A stretch of DNA of 64,000 bases from positions 1-64,000 of the forward strand of contig JBIPOE010000006.1 of NCBI GenBank assembly GCA_044379485.1, given 5' to 3'. The stretch is from CAMDMI01 sp044379485 (GTDB lineage: Bacteria > Bacteroidota > Bacteroidia > Cytophagales > Flexibacteraceae). Below the pieces are notes generated by a model. That model was not told where the DNA came from. It saw only the letters and a list, made by a program, of their open reading frames with translations, and made no database searches. The translations under genes were made by a program, and so were the position numbers. This document shows, one piece after another, positions 23,766 to 32,723 of the stretch (position 1 is its first letter; every line of letters begins with the position of its first letter).

Positions 23766-24512
23766 TTATTTCCCCAAAGCCTTCACAAAAGCCTCTGCCA
23801 ACGATTTGCTCAAAGGATCATTGGCCTCCATTTTTTCGGGGTGCCATTGAACAGCCATGAGAAAAGGCATTTTCGATTCAGAATTTCCTTCAAATGCCTC
23901 TATCAGACCATCTGCAGACTTAGCGGAAGGCAGTAGAAATTTCCCCAAAACATCTACGCCCTGGTGGTGATTGCTGGCAATGGTTCCATTTTTAGTTTTG
24001 CTTATTTTGGATAGCATAGTTTTAGGCAAAACCTCCACTTCATGTGTGGTTGGGCCATCTTCTCTGTGCCTTACTTTCACCCCAAGTGTGGTAGGAATAT
24101 CAACAATCAGGCTTCCTTTTTGGTGTACATTGATGAGTTGAAATCCTCTGCAGACCCCAAAAACTGGTCGTTTATATAAAAAGGCAAAGTCCAGCATTTT
24201 GAATTCCAGTGAATCTCTTCTTAAATCAAAATCCCCACAATTGCTGGTATCTTTTTCCTTGCCATATCGGCCTGGATAAATGTCCTCGCCACCCGTCATG
24301 AGAAAGCCAGAGGCATTTTTAAGCCAGAAGTCAACCGAATCTTTGGCAACATGATACATGGAAACCAATTTCAAGTTTGGATTTTGCGCCAAAAGCCAGC
24401 GTTCATACGTTCCGTTTCCATACGACTTGGAAATGAGGACTGTAGGTTGGGCATCAACTAAAAAGGAAACTATAAAAAGGCCGAAGCAGATGAGTAATAC
24501 TCTGATTTTCAT
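23766..24512 (-). CDS. Secreted class I glutamine amidotransferase-like hydrolase (peptidase C26)
   Basis: I place the start at the ATG at 24512, which gives a signal peptide (MKIRVLLICFGLFIVSFLVDA) and a 4-base gap from the GH92 stop. The roughly 248-residue protein has a nucleophile elbow FGVCRGFQLINV and a catalytic His/Glu in AVQWHPEKM, as in PuuD-type gamma-glutamyl-GABA hydrolases. Export to the periplasm is unusual for PuuD, so the substrate may instead be a peptide or cell-wall gamma-glutamyl bond. It follows a GH92 gene on the same strand, suggesting breakdown of glycoprotein-type material. Confidence 0.83.
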   Translation of the reverse strand: MKIRVLLICFGLFIVSFLVDAQPTVLISKSYGNGTYERWLLAQNPNLKLVSMYHVAKDSVDFWLKNASGFLMTGGEDIYPGRYGKEKDTSNCGDFDLRRDSLEFKMLDFAFLYKRPVFGVCRGFQLINVHQKGSLIVDIPTTLGVKVRHREDGPTTHEVEVLPKTMLSKISKTKNGTIASNHHQGVDVLGKFLLPSAKSADGLIEAFEGNSESKMPFLMAVQWHPEKMEANDPLSKSLAEAFVKALGK

Positions 24513-24516
24513 ACAA

Positions 24517-26664
24517 TTATTTCCATTCCAATTTGCCACCTGCGATCAGGTCGCTGTGTTTGATTTTACTATTAACAAAAGGTTTTCCATTCCAAAATGG
24601 GTTTGGGCCTTTTCCACTTATGTTTATCATTTTGCCACCTTGCAAATGTATATCCGCTTTGTCTAAAAAGGGAGGGATGAGGTAGTAATTTTCAGTCCCT
24701 GCTATCGGATAAAGGCCCAGATATCCCCAAACCAACCAGGAGGAAAGTGCACCGGAATCATCCTGGCCAGGCAATCCTTTTCTGCCTGAAACAAACTTTT
24801 CACCCAGTAATTTCTGAACTGCATTTTTACATTTTTCTCTTTCATTTACAGCCAGATAACTGTATGGAAGTAAAAATCCAGGTTCATTACCCATATCAAA
24901 ATGTTTGCCTTCAAAGGTAGTATCCAACCTTGCCACGAAAGCTTCTTTTCCACCCATTAAAGCGACTATTGTATCCGTTAAATGTGCAGCAGAAAGATGG
25001 TACAACCATGGATTACCTTCGTAAAAATAAGGACCATTCCAATGGTCGGGCCGCATAAATTCCGGTGTAAAGTTTGGCATCCACTTTTGGGTACTGTCCT
25101 TTGCCCAAAAGAATTTTCTTGCCGGATACCAAAGGTTTAAAACTTTTTCTGATCTTTCTTTTAGAATATTTCCTTCTGATAATTTACCAATTTTGAAAGC
25201 CATTTGACTCAAAGCAAAATCGTTATAGGCATATTCCAGGCTGGAGGAGGTACAGTTCTTCACTTTTGCAGTGCAATATCCATTGGCCAGGTATTCAGGT
25301 TGTCGGCCATATAAATCTGGTTTGCTGCTTTTGTTCATAGCATTGGCGAAGCAAACTTTCCATGCATTGTTTACATCCAAACCTGTTAGTAATCCTTTTT
25401 GAACTGCCTCCGAAAGGATGATTTCTGCATTGCATCCGCCCTGCGCCATTGCAAAATCGCCTGCAATCCAGGCATCTGGCAGCCAATTTTTTGCTTCCCC
25501 TATTCGGATCAAACTGTGAAAAATACGCCTTTGCATTCCAGGATAAACCAAATTGTGCAATGGCATCAGGCAACGAAAAGTGTCCCAAAATGTATAGTGT
25601 TCCCAAAAGTGTGATTCGCCAAACTTATCATCCGGATGGTGGCCAGATACATCGGTCGGCATAATCATGGTATGGTATAAGGATGAATAAAACATCGTAA
25701 GCTTATCAGCATCAGAACTTTTTATGGTAAAAACCGATAGGCGATCCTCCCAGTTCATTTCTGTTTTCTTTTTGATGGCATCAAAACTTAAGCCCATAGA
25801 TTTGGTAAAAGCAGATTGGGTTTCATCCAGATTTTTGTAGGAAATGCTTACTGTTACATCAATTTCTTCATTTGGTTCCACATTTCCTGTGAGTGCAAAA
25901 CCTGTGGTGTCAAACTTCAGCGTAGGTTTCTTTTTCGAACCCACGGGGGCCGGAATTTTTGTGGTATCCATTTTATAGGTCAATGTCGCATTTTTAAAAT
26001 TTGCCTGTCCTCTAAAGTAAATGGTGTAAGGATTCTCGCCACCCCAGCCACCAGTAAATGAAGCAGAACCAGAAAAACTGCCATCATTGGATGCAGTAAA
26101 TTTTGTGCCTTTAAATGAGGCTTTTGGATTTCTGGAAATGGTATGCGACAAATCGAAAAGTAAGGAGGCCGGAAAAGGCTCCGTTGATTCATTCTTTTTA
26201 AACTTGTAGCGATGCCTGCCAACGTTTTGGTTGGCAGTGAGTTCGGCATACACGGTTCCTGATTTTCGAATCAAATCAACCGCATAATAGCCAGGAAGTG
26301 CTTTTTCGTTGTCTTTAGATTCACTTGCCATTTTTTTCCAATCTGGTTCCCCAACCATAGGCGAAACCAGGATGTTGCCATATCTGCCTCCACCACCCGT
26401 TCCGCTTAAGTGGGTATGACTAAAACCAATAATCGGTTTGCTGGAGATATACCCGGAAGTGGGGGTGGGAAATGCACAATCTGGTCCCAGGCGCACCATG
26501 CCAAATGGAGAACAGGCACCAACAAAAACATTGCCTCCATCGCAACCCCAAAAGGGATCTACTTTGCTGATAAGTGAACTGGTTTGACCTTGGGTTAATC
26601 CAATTTGAATCAGATTGAAAACTAAAAAAAGGATAATTGAAATGGACTTTTGGTTGCGGATCAT
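24517..26664 (-). CDS. GH92-family alpha-mannosidase
   Basis: The 715-residue protein has a signal peptide and GH92 hallmarks. The N-terminus contains GNVFVGACSPFGMVRLGPDC and GFSHTHLSGTG. Later come HYTFWDTFRC, GNEPGFLLPYSY (catalytic Glu) and GQDDSGALSSWLVWGYLG. GH92 enzymes remove alpha-linked mannose from glycans using Ca2+. The protein is likely periplasmic or on the outer membrane. It precedes a secreted C26 hydrolase gene by 4 bases, so the pair forms an operon. No SusC/SusD pair is nearby, so it is not in a typical PUL. Confidence 0.9.
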   Translation of the reverse strand: MIRNQKSISIILFLVFNLIQIGLTQGQTSSLISKVDPFWGCDGGNVFVGACSPFGMVRLGPDCAFPTPTSGYISSKPIIGFSHTHLSGTGGGGRYGNILVSPMVGEPDWKKMASESKDNEKALPGYYAVDLIRKSGTVYAELTANQNVGRHRYKFKKNESTEPFPASLLFDLSHTISRNPKASFKGTKFTASNDGSFSGSASFTGGWGGENPYTIYFRGQANFKNATLTYKMDTTKIPAPVGSKKKPTLKFDTTGFALTGNVEPNEEIDVTVSISYKNLDETQSAFTKSMGLSFDAIKKKTEMNWEDRLSVFTIKSSDADKLTMFYSSLYHTMIMPTDVSGHHPDDKFGESHFWEHYTFWDTFRCLMPLHNLVYPGMQRRIFHSLIRIGEAKNWLPDAWIAGDFAMAQGGCNAEIILSEAVQKGLLTGLDVNNAWKVCFANAMNKSSKPDLYGRQPEYLANGYCTAKVKNCTSSSLEYAYNDFALSQMAFKIGKLSEGNILKERSEKVLNLWYPARKFFWAKDSTQKWMPNFTPEFMRPDHWNGPYFYEGNPWLYHLSAAHLTDTIVALMGGKEAFVARLDTTFEGKHFDMGNEPGFLLPYSYLAVNEREKCKNAVQKLLGEKFVSGRKGLPGQDDSGALSSWLVWGYLGLYPIAGTENYYLIPPFLDKADIHLQGGKMINISGKGPNPFWNGKPFVNSKIKHSDLIAGGKLEWK

Positions 26665-26921
26665 GCGACGAAAGAAGGAAAGAAAAATGAAATAAGAAAA
26701 CCTGCCAGACCTTTATTGAAAATCAAGCCGGATTTTCTTTTAATTGATTTTATTAAAAATTAGGCTGAGCTATCGTTTTGAAAGTAATCCTGAAAATATT
26801 TTTGAAATTTTGTTGACCGCTGGAGTGGAGTTAAAGCTAAATTTGGACCATATAATTTGGGATTTCTCGACTTTATAATTCAAAGTTTTATTCTTGAATT
26901 TGAAGTTTAAAATTTTGATTG

Positions 26922-27758
26922 ATGTTTGAAAATAGGAAACTTGTAGTTGCAACAAAGCATCATAAGGAAAGGGTATTGGCCCCAATTCTGGAAAAGGAGT
27001 TGGGTGTAAAATGTTTTACACCAGAAGGTTTCGACTCTGATTTGTTGGGAACCTTTTCCGGAGAAATTGAAAGAGAACTTGATCCCATTGCCACCGCCAG
27101 AGAAAAATGCATTCGTGCTATGAAAATGAGCAATTGTGATCTTGGCCTGGCCAGTGAAGGTTCTTTTGGTCCCCATCCAACCATGTTTTATTTGCCCGCA
27201 GACGATGAGTTTTTAATTTTTATAGATGCCCGTTATGGTTTGGAAATCATTGTCAGAGAATTAAGCACCAACACAAATTATGATGGTAAACAAATCAAAA
27301 CAGAAAAAGAGTTAATCGAATTCGCCAAACAAACGGGCTTTCCACAGCACGCATTGATCCTGAGAAAATCAAAGACAGAAAATTTGGAAATTCATAAGGG
27401 CATTTTGGATGAAGAAGTTTTGAAGTTAACGTTTGAAAGCCTTTTGGAAAAATTTGGAAGCGTATATGTAGAAACGGATATGCGGGCCATGTACAATCCA
27501 ACCAGAATGAAAGTGATAGAAAAGGCCGCCCAAAATCTTGTAACAAAAATACAGTCAACTTGTCCTGATTGCAAAATGCCTGGATTCGGAATAACCAAAG
27601 CCAAAAAAGGACTGAAATGCGATTTGTGCGGTTTGCCTACAAATTCAATTGTAAGCTATGTGTATGAATGTCAGCATTGTAAGTTTCAAAAGGAGGAAAT
27701 GTACCCCAATTTAAAAACAACAGAAGACCCTGCCTTTTGCGAATTTTGTAATCCTTAA
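26922..27758 (+). CDS. DUF6671-type protein with C-terminal zinc ribbons
   Basis: The ATG at 26922 is preceded by an in-frame TTG; I use the ATG. The 278-residue protein begins FENRKLVVATKHHKERVLAP and contains LGLASEGSFGPHPTM, a signature of DUF6671. The C-terminal part has four CxxC pairs (CPDC, CDLC, CQHC and CEFC), which fit two zinc ribbons. The biochemical function is unknown. It stands alone between genes on the other strand, and no regulatory element is obvious. Confidence 0.75.
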   Translation: MFENRKLVVATKHHKERVLAPILEKELGVKCFTPEGFDSDLLGTFSGEIERELDPIATAREKCIRAMKMSNCDLGLASEGSFGPHPTMFYLPADDEFLIFIDARYGLEIIVRELSTNTNYDGKQIKTEKELIEFAKQTGFPQHALILRKSKTENLEIHKGILDEEVLKLTFESLLEKFGSVYVETDMRAMYNPTRMKVIEKAAQNLVTKIQSTCPDCKMPGFGITKAKKGLKCDLCGLPTNSIVSYVYECQHCKFQKEEMYPNLKTTEDPAFCEFCNP

Positions 27759-27903
27759 TTATCAAGTTTTACATTCATTATTTTGATATTTAAGCGATAT
27801 AATGTTCCCATTGTGGCTTGAGAATTTAAAAATCACATCGCGTAATTTTACTGGAAATACATGGAAACCTGCTTTTGACTGGGTTAACTTATTTTGGATT
27901 CCA

Positions 27904-27935
27904 TTTACTTAAGGGACATCGACCTTATATATTTG
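27904..27935 (+). promoter_or_regulatory. Candidate Bacteroidota promoter
   Basis: TATATTTG (27928-27935) matches the -7 consensus TAnnTTTG exactly. A weaker -33 (TTTA at 27904-27907) lies 20 bases upstream. It is placed to give a leader of about 40 bases before the ATG at 27985. Confidence 0.5.
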
Positions 27936-27984
27936 CCCTTGGAATCAATGAGTATTTGAAATCAAGCCATACCCACTACTTCAT

Positions 27985-29391
27985 ATGACACGTAGAATTT
28001 TAGAGACAGAACAAAAGGCACTTGAAATCAATCTGGATGAACCCATTTACGGTGCCTTTGCGGAGATTGGGGCTGGTCAGGAGGTAGCCAGGCATTTTTT
28101 TCAGGTGGGTGCAGCGGCTGGTACCATTGCTAAAAGTATGAGTGCCTACGACAAAACTGTTTCGGATGAAATTTATGGTCCGGAACAGCTAGGCAAAGGC
28201 CGGTATGTTTGTGAAAGTCGCTTGTATAAAATGCTGGATCACGAATATACCCTAATGGAAAACAGGTTGAGAAGTGAACGACCTCAGCATACATTTTTCG
28301 CATTTGCCGATACGGTAGCAGCCATTAATTTTTCAAAAACCATAAAGGGCGATGGTTGGCTGGGTTTGCGTTTTCAATGTACTCCCGGCGGTGCGCATAA
28401 TGATTTGATTGTCCATGTAAAACTTTTGGATCAGGACAACAGACTTCAGCAACAAGCCATTGGTATTTTGGGTGTTAATATGGTGTATGCCTGTTTTAGA
28501 TATGCCAAAGATCCGGAAGTGCTTATTCATAGTCTCATTGACAATCTTCGTGGTCGTGCTGCCATAGATATGGTTCGGTTGGTAGGGCCGGATTTTAAAA
28601 ATGTTGACAACCGTTTAATTTGCCTCTGGATGGTAAAACACAACCTCACAAATGTGGCCATTTTTGGACCAGATGGAAATAGCAAACATGCCGGGGAATT
28701 TTTATACAGAAAATCCATTCTGATAGCCAGAGGCAGTTACCGACCACCAACTCTTGTTCAGGAAGATATGATTTCCAGAACCTTCGAACAGTTTGTTTCT
28801 GAACCAGGTGTGGAGCGATCAAAATCTGCGTTTATGGTAGAAATCACCCTTGAAAATTTAATGTCAGGTAAAGATGAGGTAGATGAACGGGATTTTCTGG
28901 ATAGGGTAGATTTGCTTTGCGCCCTTGGGCAAACGGTAATTGTATCCAATTGCATCCGGCATAAACATTTGATTTCCTATTTTATGGATTTTAAAGTGCC
29001 TCAAATCGGATTGGCTATGGGTATCCGAAAACTTGAGACGATAATGAAGGAAACCTGTGAGCAAAACCCGGATAATCTATTGGCTGCTTTTGGAGAGATT
29101 TTTCCAAGAAACGTAAAATTCTATGTTTACCCAGCCCAGAATGGAGAATCGGATGAAGTAAGGACCACAGAAAATCTGAAAATCCCACAGGAGATCCATT
29201 TTTTAGTTGATTATCTACGTGAAAATGGGAACATAGTGGATGTAAAGGTTTTTGAGAAAAGCAATCTCCATATTTATCACAAACATGTCCTTGAAATGCT
29301 GCAGGAAGGAAAATCCGGTTGGGAGGATATGGTGCCTAAAAAGGTAGCCAGTGAAATAAAGTTTAAGCAACTTTTCGGCTACAAAGCCTGA
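27985..29391 (+). CDS. Conserved protein of unknown function
   Basis: The 468-residue soluble protein starts MTRRILETEQKALEINLDEP and contains EIGAGQEVARHFFQVGAAAGT, HTFFAFADTVAA and the later GILGVNMVYACFRYAKDPE. I recall this family from many Bacteroidota and other genomes, where it has been labelled both as a TonB-dependent receptor and as a nicotinate-nucleotide adenylyltransferase. Neither fits: there is no signal peptide or barrel, and no HxGH motif. The GAGQEVARHFF stretch near residue 29 may bind a nucleotide or cofactor, but this is a guess. A good promoter lies upstream. Confidence 0.6.
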   Translation: MTRRILETEQKALEINLDEPIYGAFAEIGAGQEVARHFFQVGAAAGTIAKSMSAYDKTVSDEIYGPEQLGKGRYVCESRLYKMLDHEYTLMENRLRSERPQHTFFAFADTVAAINFSKTIKGDGWLGLRFQCTPGGAHNDLIVHVKLLDQDNRLQQQAIGILGVNMVYACFRYAKDPEVLIHSLIDNLRGRAAIDMVRLVGPDFKNVDNRLICLWMVKHNLTNVAIFGPDGNSKHAGEFLYRKSILIARGSYRPPTLVQEDMISRTFEQFVSEPGVERSKSAFMVEITLENLMSGKDEVDERDFLDRVDLLCALGQTVIVSNCIRHKHLISYFMDFKVPQIGLAMGIRKLETIMKETCEQNPDNLLAAFGEIFPRNVKFYVYPAQNGESDEVRTTENLKIPQEIHFLVDYLRENGNIVDVKVFEKSNLHIYHKHVLEMLQEGKSGWEDMVPKKVASEIKFKQLFGYKA

Positions 29392-29640
29392 TTTTACAGG
29401 TCAAAAAATCTTAAGGCTGAATTTAGAGTATCAAATCTGAATTGGAATGAAACATGAGAAAAATGGAAGGCGATTCCTTTTAAAATTTTGATTTGATGAA
29501 AAATTAATTATCTAATTACTAATACTTTAATTTTGTTTTTGAAGAAAGCACGATTTTTTTTTCAATCTGTTTGTAAGTTCACTGAATATAGTCCGACATA
29601 AGATGTGAATTGAAAATCAAACAATTCCAAACAGTTTTAA

Positions 29641-30162
29641 ATGCGACAACTTACTATACTCTGCCTCTTTTTACTTTCTGCCACCGCGGGATTTGCCCAG
29701 TGGCAGTTTCAATCTGGCTCTGTTGAATTTTCCATAAAAAATGCAGGCCTTTCTGTGGAAGGGGAGTTCACACAGCTTCAGGCAAATATTAGTTTCAATC
29801 CTGAAAATCCAGAAAAATCTATCATTGAGGCCACAGTAAATTCCGAATCCATCAGTACGGGAATCAACCTCAGAGACAAGCACTTAAAAAAAGAGGAATA
29901 TTTTGATGTGGTTCAGTTTCCGAAAATTACTTTGAAATTAAAAGCACTTACTGGCAATCTAAAATCAGGTTTTGAAGGTATATTCCAATTAACCATGAAG
30001 GGAATTACCAAAGAAGTTTCCTTCCCGATAAAGTTTGAATCCAACGGAAAACTCTCAGGTACCTTCAGCATAGACCGAAGGGATTTCAAAGTGGGTGGAA
30101 ACTCCTGGACCATGGGCGACAACGTAAAAATTCAACTTTCCGCACAATTGCAAAAAATATAA
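29641..30162 (+). CDS. YceI-family periplasmic lipid-binding protein
   Basis: The 173-residue protein has a signal peptide (MRQLTILCLFLLSATAGFAQ) and a lipocalin-like YceI fold. Typical segments are SVEFSIKNAGLSVEG, INLRDKHLKKEEYFDVVQFP and FSIDRRDFKVGGNSW. Members bind isoprenoid-type lipids in the periplasm. The gene stands alone. The length is close to the family norm. Confidence 0.88.
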   Translation: MRQLTILCLFLLSATAGFAQWQFQSGSVEFSIKNAGLSVEGEFTQLQANISFNPENPEKSIIEATVNSESISTGINLRDKHLKKEEYFDVVQFPKITLKLKALTGNLKSGFEGIFQLTMKGITKEVSFPIKFESNGKLSGTFSIDRRDFKVGGNSWTMGDNVKIQLSAQLQKI

Positions 30163-30342
30163 TCATCTCTATTTAAGTACTTTAATGATTGAAAATCAAG
30201 CTAGTAAAAAACTGGAAGAAATATGAAATGTGGAAATACCTTTCAGTCAGGACCAGTTGCTTCGACTTTCTGTTTGGAAGCCCTTTCAAATCAATAAAAA
30301 AAACTCAGGTATTCTGTTATCCAATCAAATATTAATATTTCA

Positions 30343-31353
30343 ATGAATAAATTAGCATTTTTATTTCTACCATTTATGGCTCAGGCTCAGGTTTCAAGAA
30401 CCATTTTGGTAGAACATTTCACCAATACAAGATGCGGGGTTTGTGCAGGTCAAAACCCAGGTTTTTTTGTAAATCTTGCCAATAATCCTCAGGTTAGGCA
30501 TATAACATACCATCCATCTTCGCCCTATTCCAATTGTTTGTTGTCTCAACACAATCCAGGTGAAAATGATGCCAGAACAAACTATTACAATTTGTATGGT
30601 TCCACACCAAGATTGGCTATCCAGGGTGCCAATGTTTCAAACAATCCAAATCCGTTTTCCAATCCGAATTTGTATAACAGTTATGCTGGTCAAACCTCCT
30701 CATTTTCAGTAAAAACTCAACAAAGAAAAACCGCTGATTCCATTTTTGTAAGGGTGGTTGTAAACACTGTTGCCACACATTCTTTTGCAGATTTGCGATT
30801 GTATGCGGCTACTGCTGAGGATTCAGTTTTCTACAATTCCCCCAATGGAGAAAGCCTTCACCATAATGTTTTTCGAAAAAGCTTCTTTGGACCAGGTGGG
30901 ATTACAATTAATCCAGCTGCAAATGTTGGGGATTCTGTGGTTTTTGAAAGTAAATTGGCCAAAAATGCTGCATGGGACTTTAACCGTATTTTTGCATTTG
31001 CCCTCGTTCAGAATTCAACAACAAGAGCGCTGGTTCAGTCTGACTTAGCAAAACCTTCAGATGCAACTTTGGTGATAACATCCTCAAATACTCTGGAAAA
31101 GAATGAAAATCTGGTTCAGGTGTATCCCAATCCAAGTGCCAATGGAAAGTTTAAAATAACGTTGGCATCAGGCAAAAACCTGGAAAGTCAGATTGAAGTA
31201 AGAAGTATTGATGGTCGATTGGTTCAATCTTTTAAATCAAAAAGTAGTTCAATTGAACTTGATTTAAAAACTCAGGAAGCAGGTATTTACATGCTCCGTA
31301 TTTCAAATGGAAGTGAATTGATTGAGAAGAAATTAGTCAAATGGCTTGAGTAA
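30343..31353 (+). CDS. Secreted Omp28-related protein with CxxC motif and T9SS sorting domain
   Basis: A short signal peptide (MNKLAFLFLPFMAQAQ) is followed by a thioredoxin-like domain with HFTNTRCGVCAGQNPGFF, as in Omp28-related proteins, and later STPRLAIQG (a cis-Pro-like segment). The C-terminus is a T9SS type A sorting domain (VYPNPSANGKFKI ... AGIYMLRISNGS). The CGVC pair suggests a redox or disulfide role outside the cell, although Omp28 function is not settled. The gene is alone on the strand. Confidence 0.8.
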   Translation: MNKLAFLFLPFMAQAQVSRTILVEHFTNTRCGVCAGQNPGFFVNLANNPQVRHITYHPSSPYSNCLLSQHNPGENDARTNYYNLYGSTPRLAIQGANVSNNPNPFSNPNLYNSYAGQTSSFSVKTQQRKTADSIFVRVVVNTVATHSFADLRLYAATAEDSVFYNSPNGESLHHNVFRKSFFGPGGITINPAANVGDSVVFESKLAKNAAWDFNRIFAFALVQNSTTRALVQSDLAKPSDATLVITSSNTLEKNENLVQVYPNPSANGKFKITLASGKNLESQIEVRSIDGRLVQSFKSKSSSIELDLKTQEAGIYMLRISNGSELIEKKLVKWLE

Positions 31354-31408
31354 TACGCTGGATAATGTAAGTTTTAATCCAGGAAAAGATGAAATATGGC
31401 TTTTTTCA

Positions 31409-31471
31409 ACCTCGCAGAGGTGGCATTATTATAACGCATAGATTTTGTTTTAGATTAAACCCCATAGGGGT
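31409..31471. repeat. Pair of short hairpins (ACCTC/GAGGT and ACCCC/GGGGT)
   Basis: Two 13-bp hairpins of the same design, ACCTC-GCA-GAGGT (31409-31421) and ACCCC-ATA-GGGGT (31459-31471), lie 37 bases apart. They are between convergent genes. I recall similar short motifs as dispersed repeats in Bacteroidota genomes. Confidence 0.45.
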
Positions 31472-31561
31472 GAAATTATTTTTTGTTGAAATGGGTAGCT
31501 ATCAGATTTAGATTTTAGGCTACCAAATAGAATTCAAATACGATTCCTTTACGAATGATAT

Positions 31562-32449
31562 TTATTTTATCGGCCGCAAAGGAATTCTTATTTTTAACTT
31601 TTCCGGAATAACCTCAACCAGAAAACTCTTCGGTAATACGATTGGTTCCCCATCCACATGACCCGGAGTTTCAGTTTCCAATTCGACATCAACTTGTTTC
31701 ATCGCCTCCATTTTACAATATCTATTCGGTTTTAATTTCTGATTTAAGAGTCTGTAAATCAGTTCGAAACCTTTGAAAATGGGAAATGGAAAAATCTGAG
31801 TCACATTTAAAAGTCTATCAAAAATAGAAGCACCGGGAGCAATAAAGGCATTGTTTCCATATTGACTTCCATTGGCAAAGGTCAACGTAAAAACTTTCGT
31901 TTTTTTGTTGTTTAATCTGATTTCTAATGGTTTATAGGACCAAAAGGCTTTTGAAGCAGATTTTAGATACTGTGAGAATCCACGTTTTTTTTGTTCACTG
32001 AATACTTTTGAAACAGTTCCTTCAAAACCAATTCCTGCTGCTAAAAAGAAAAACCTATCCGCAATTTTTCCCACATCCATCCACTTCGATTTGCCATGAA
32101 GCAACTGTTTGATGGCAATTTCTGGTTTTAGGGAAATACCAATATGCCTTGCCAATCCATTTCCTGAACCAATTGGAATAATTCCGAGACTTGTTTCAGA
32201 GCCTATTAATCCAATGGCAGTTTCATTCATGGTTCCATCGCCTCCAATGGCAATACATAAATCAACTTTCTCTAAAACAGCCTGCTGAGCTAGTTTCGTA
32301 GCATGACCTGGACCTTCTGTAAAATGGGTTTGAACTTCAAACAAGCCATTTGTTTCTTTTTTACAAATTTCCTCCAGTCTTTCAATTAGCCCGGACTTCT
32401 CTTTTATGGTTCCTGAATTTGGATTTACTATGAAAATAATTTTATTCAA
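31562..32449 (-). CDS. Diacylglycerol/lipid kinase family protein
   Basis: The 295-residue protein has the NAD-kinase-like fold of the DAGK catalytic family: VNPNSGTIKEKSG at the start, IAIGGDGTMNETAIGL (nucleotide-binding GGDGT) and LGIIPIGSGNGLARHI. The C-terminal domain contains HVDGEPIVLP. Members phosphorylate diacylglycerol, sphingosine-like lipids or related bacterial lipids. The length matches YegS/BmrU. The substrate cannot be told from sequence. Confidence 0.87.
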   Translation of the reverse strand: MNKIIFIVNPNSGTIKEKSGLIERLEEICKKETNGLFEVQTHFTEGPGHATKLAQQAVLEKVDLCIAIGGDGTMNETAIGLIGSETSLGIIPIGSGNGLARHIGISLKPEIAIKQLLHGKSKWMDVGKIADRFFFLAAGIGFEGTVSKVFSEQKKRGFSQYLKSASKAFWSYKPLEIRLNNKKTKVFTLTFANGSQYGNNAFIAPGASIFDRLLNVTQIFPFPIFKGFELIYRLLNQKLKPNRYCKMEAMKQVDVELETETPGHVDGEPIVLPKSFLVEVIPEKLKIRIPLRPIK

Positions 32450-32676
32450 AGGAGATTGGTTTTCAGATATTTGGTATAGAAAATGCTACTTCAATTTCAA
32501 CTTTGTGATACATTATCTACCAAAATATTAATTTGGATTCCGGCGTCCATCAGATGGAACCGAATCATTACAAGATCATTTACATTAATAATTTCTAAAT
32601 CCATAAATACCAGACCCATGATATTTATTTTTGTTCCGGCAAAAATAGAACTTTTGACCTTGTGCAGCTTAAAATA

Positions 32677-32702
32677 AAAAAGCCCTGAATTTCAGGGCTT
32701 TC
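32677..32702 (-). terminator. Terminator after atpG
   Basis: AGCCCTGAA and TTCAGGGCT form a nearly continuous hairpin (32681-32699). On the minus strand it is followed by a run of T, as expected for a rho-independent terminator of the ATP synthase genes, about 20 bases past the atpG stop. Confidence 0.85.
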
Positions 32703-32723
32703 TAATTTATCTTAAAACTATAT

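Noticed and set aside
27985..29391. TonB-dependent receptor or NadD
   Set aside because: There is no signal peptide, plug, barrel or HxGH motif, so such names do not fit.
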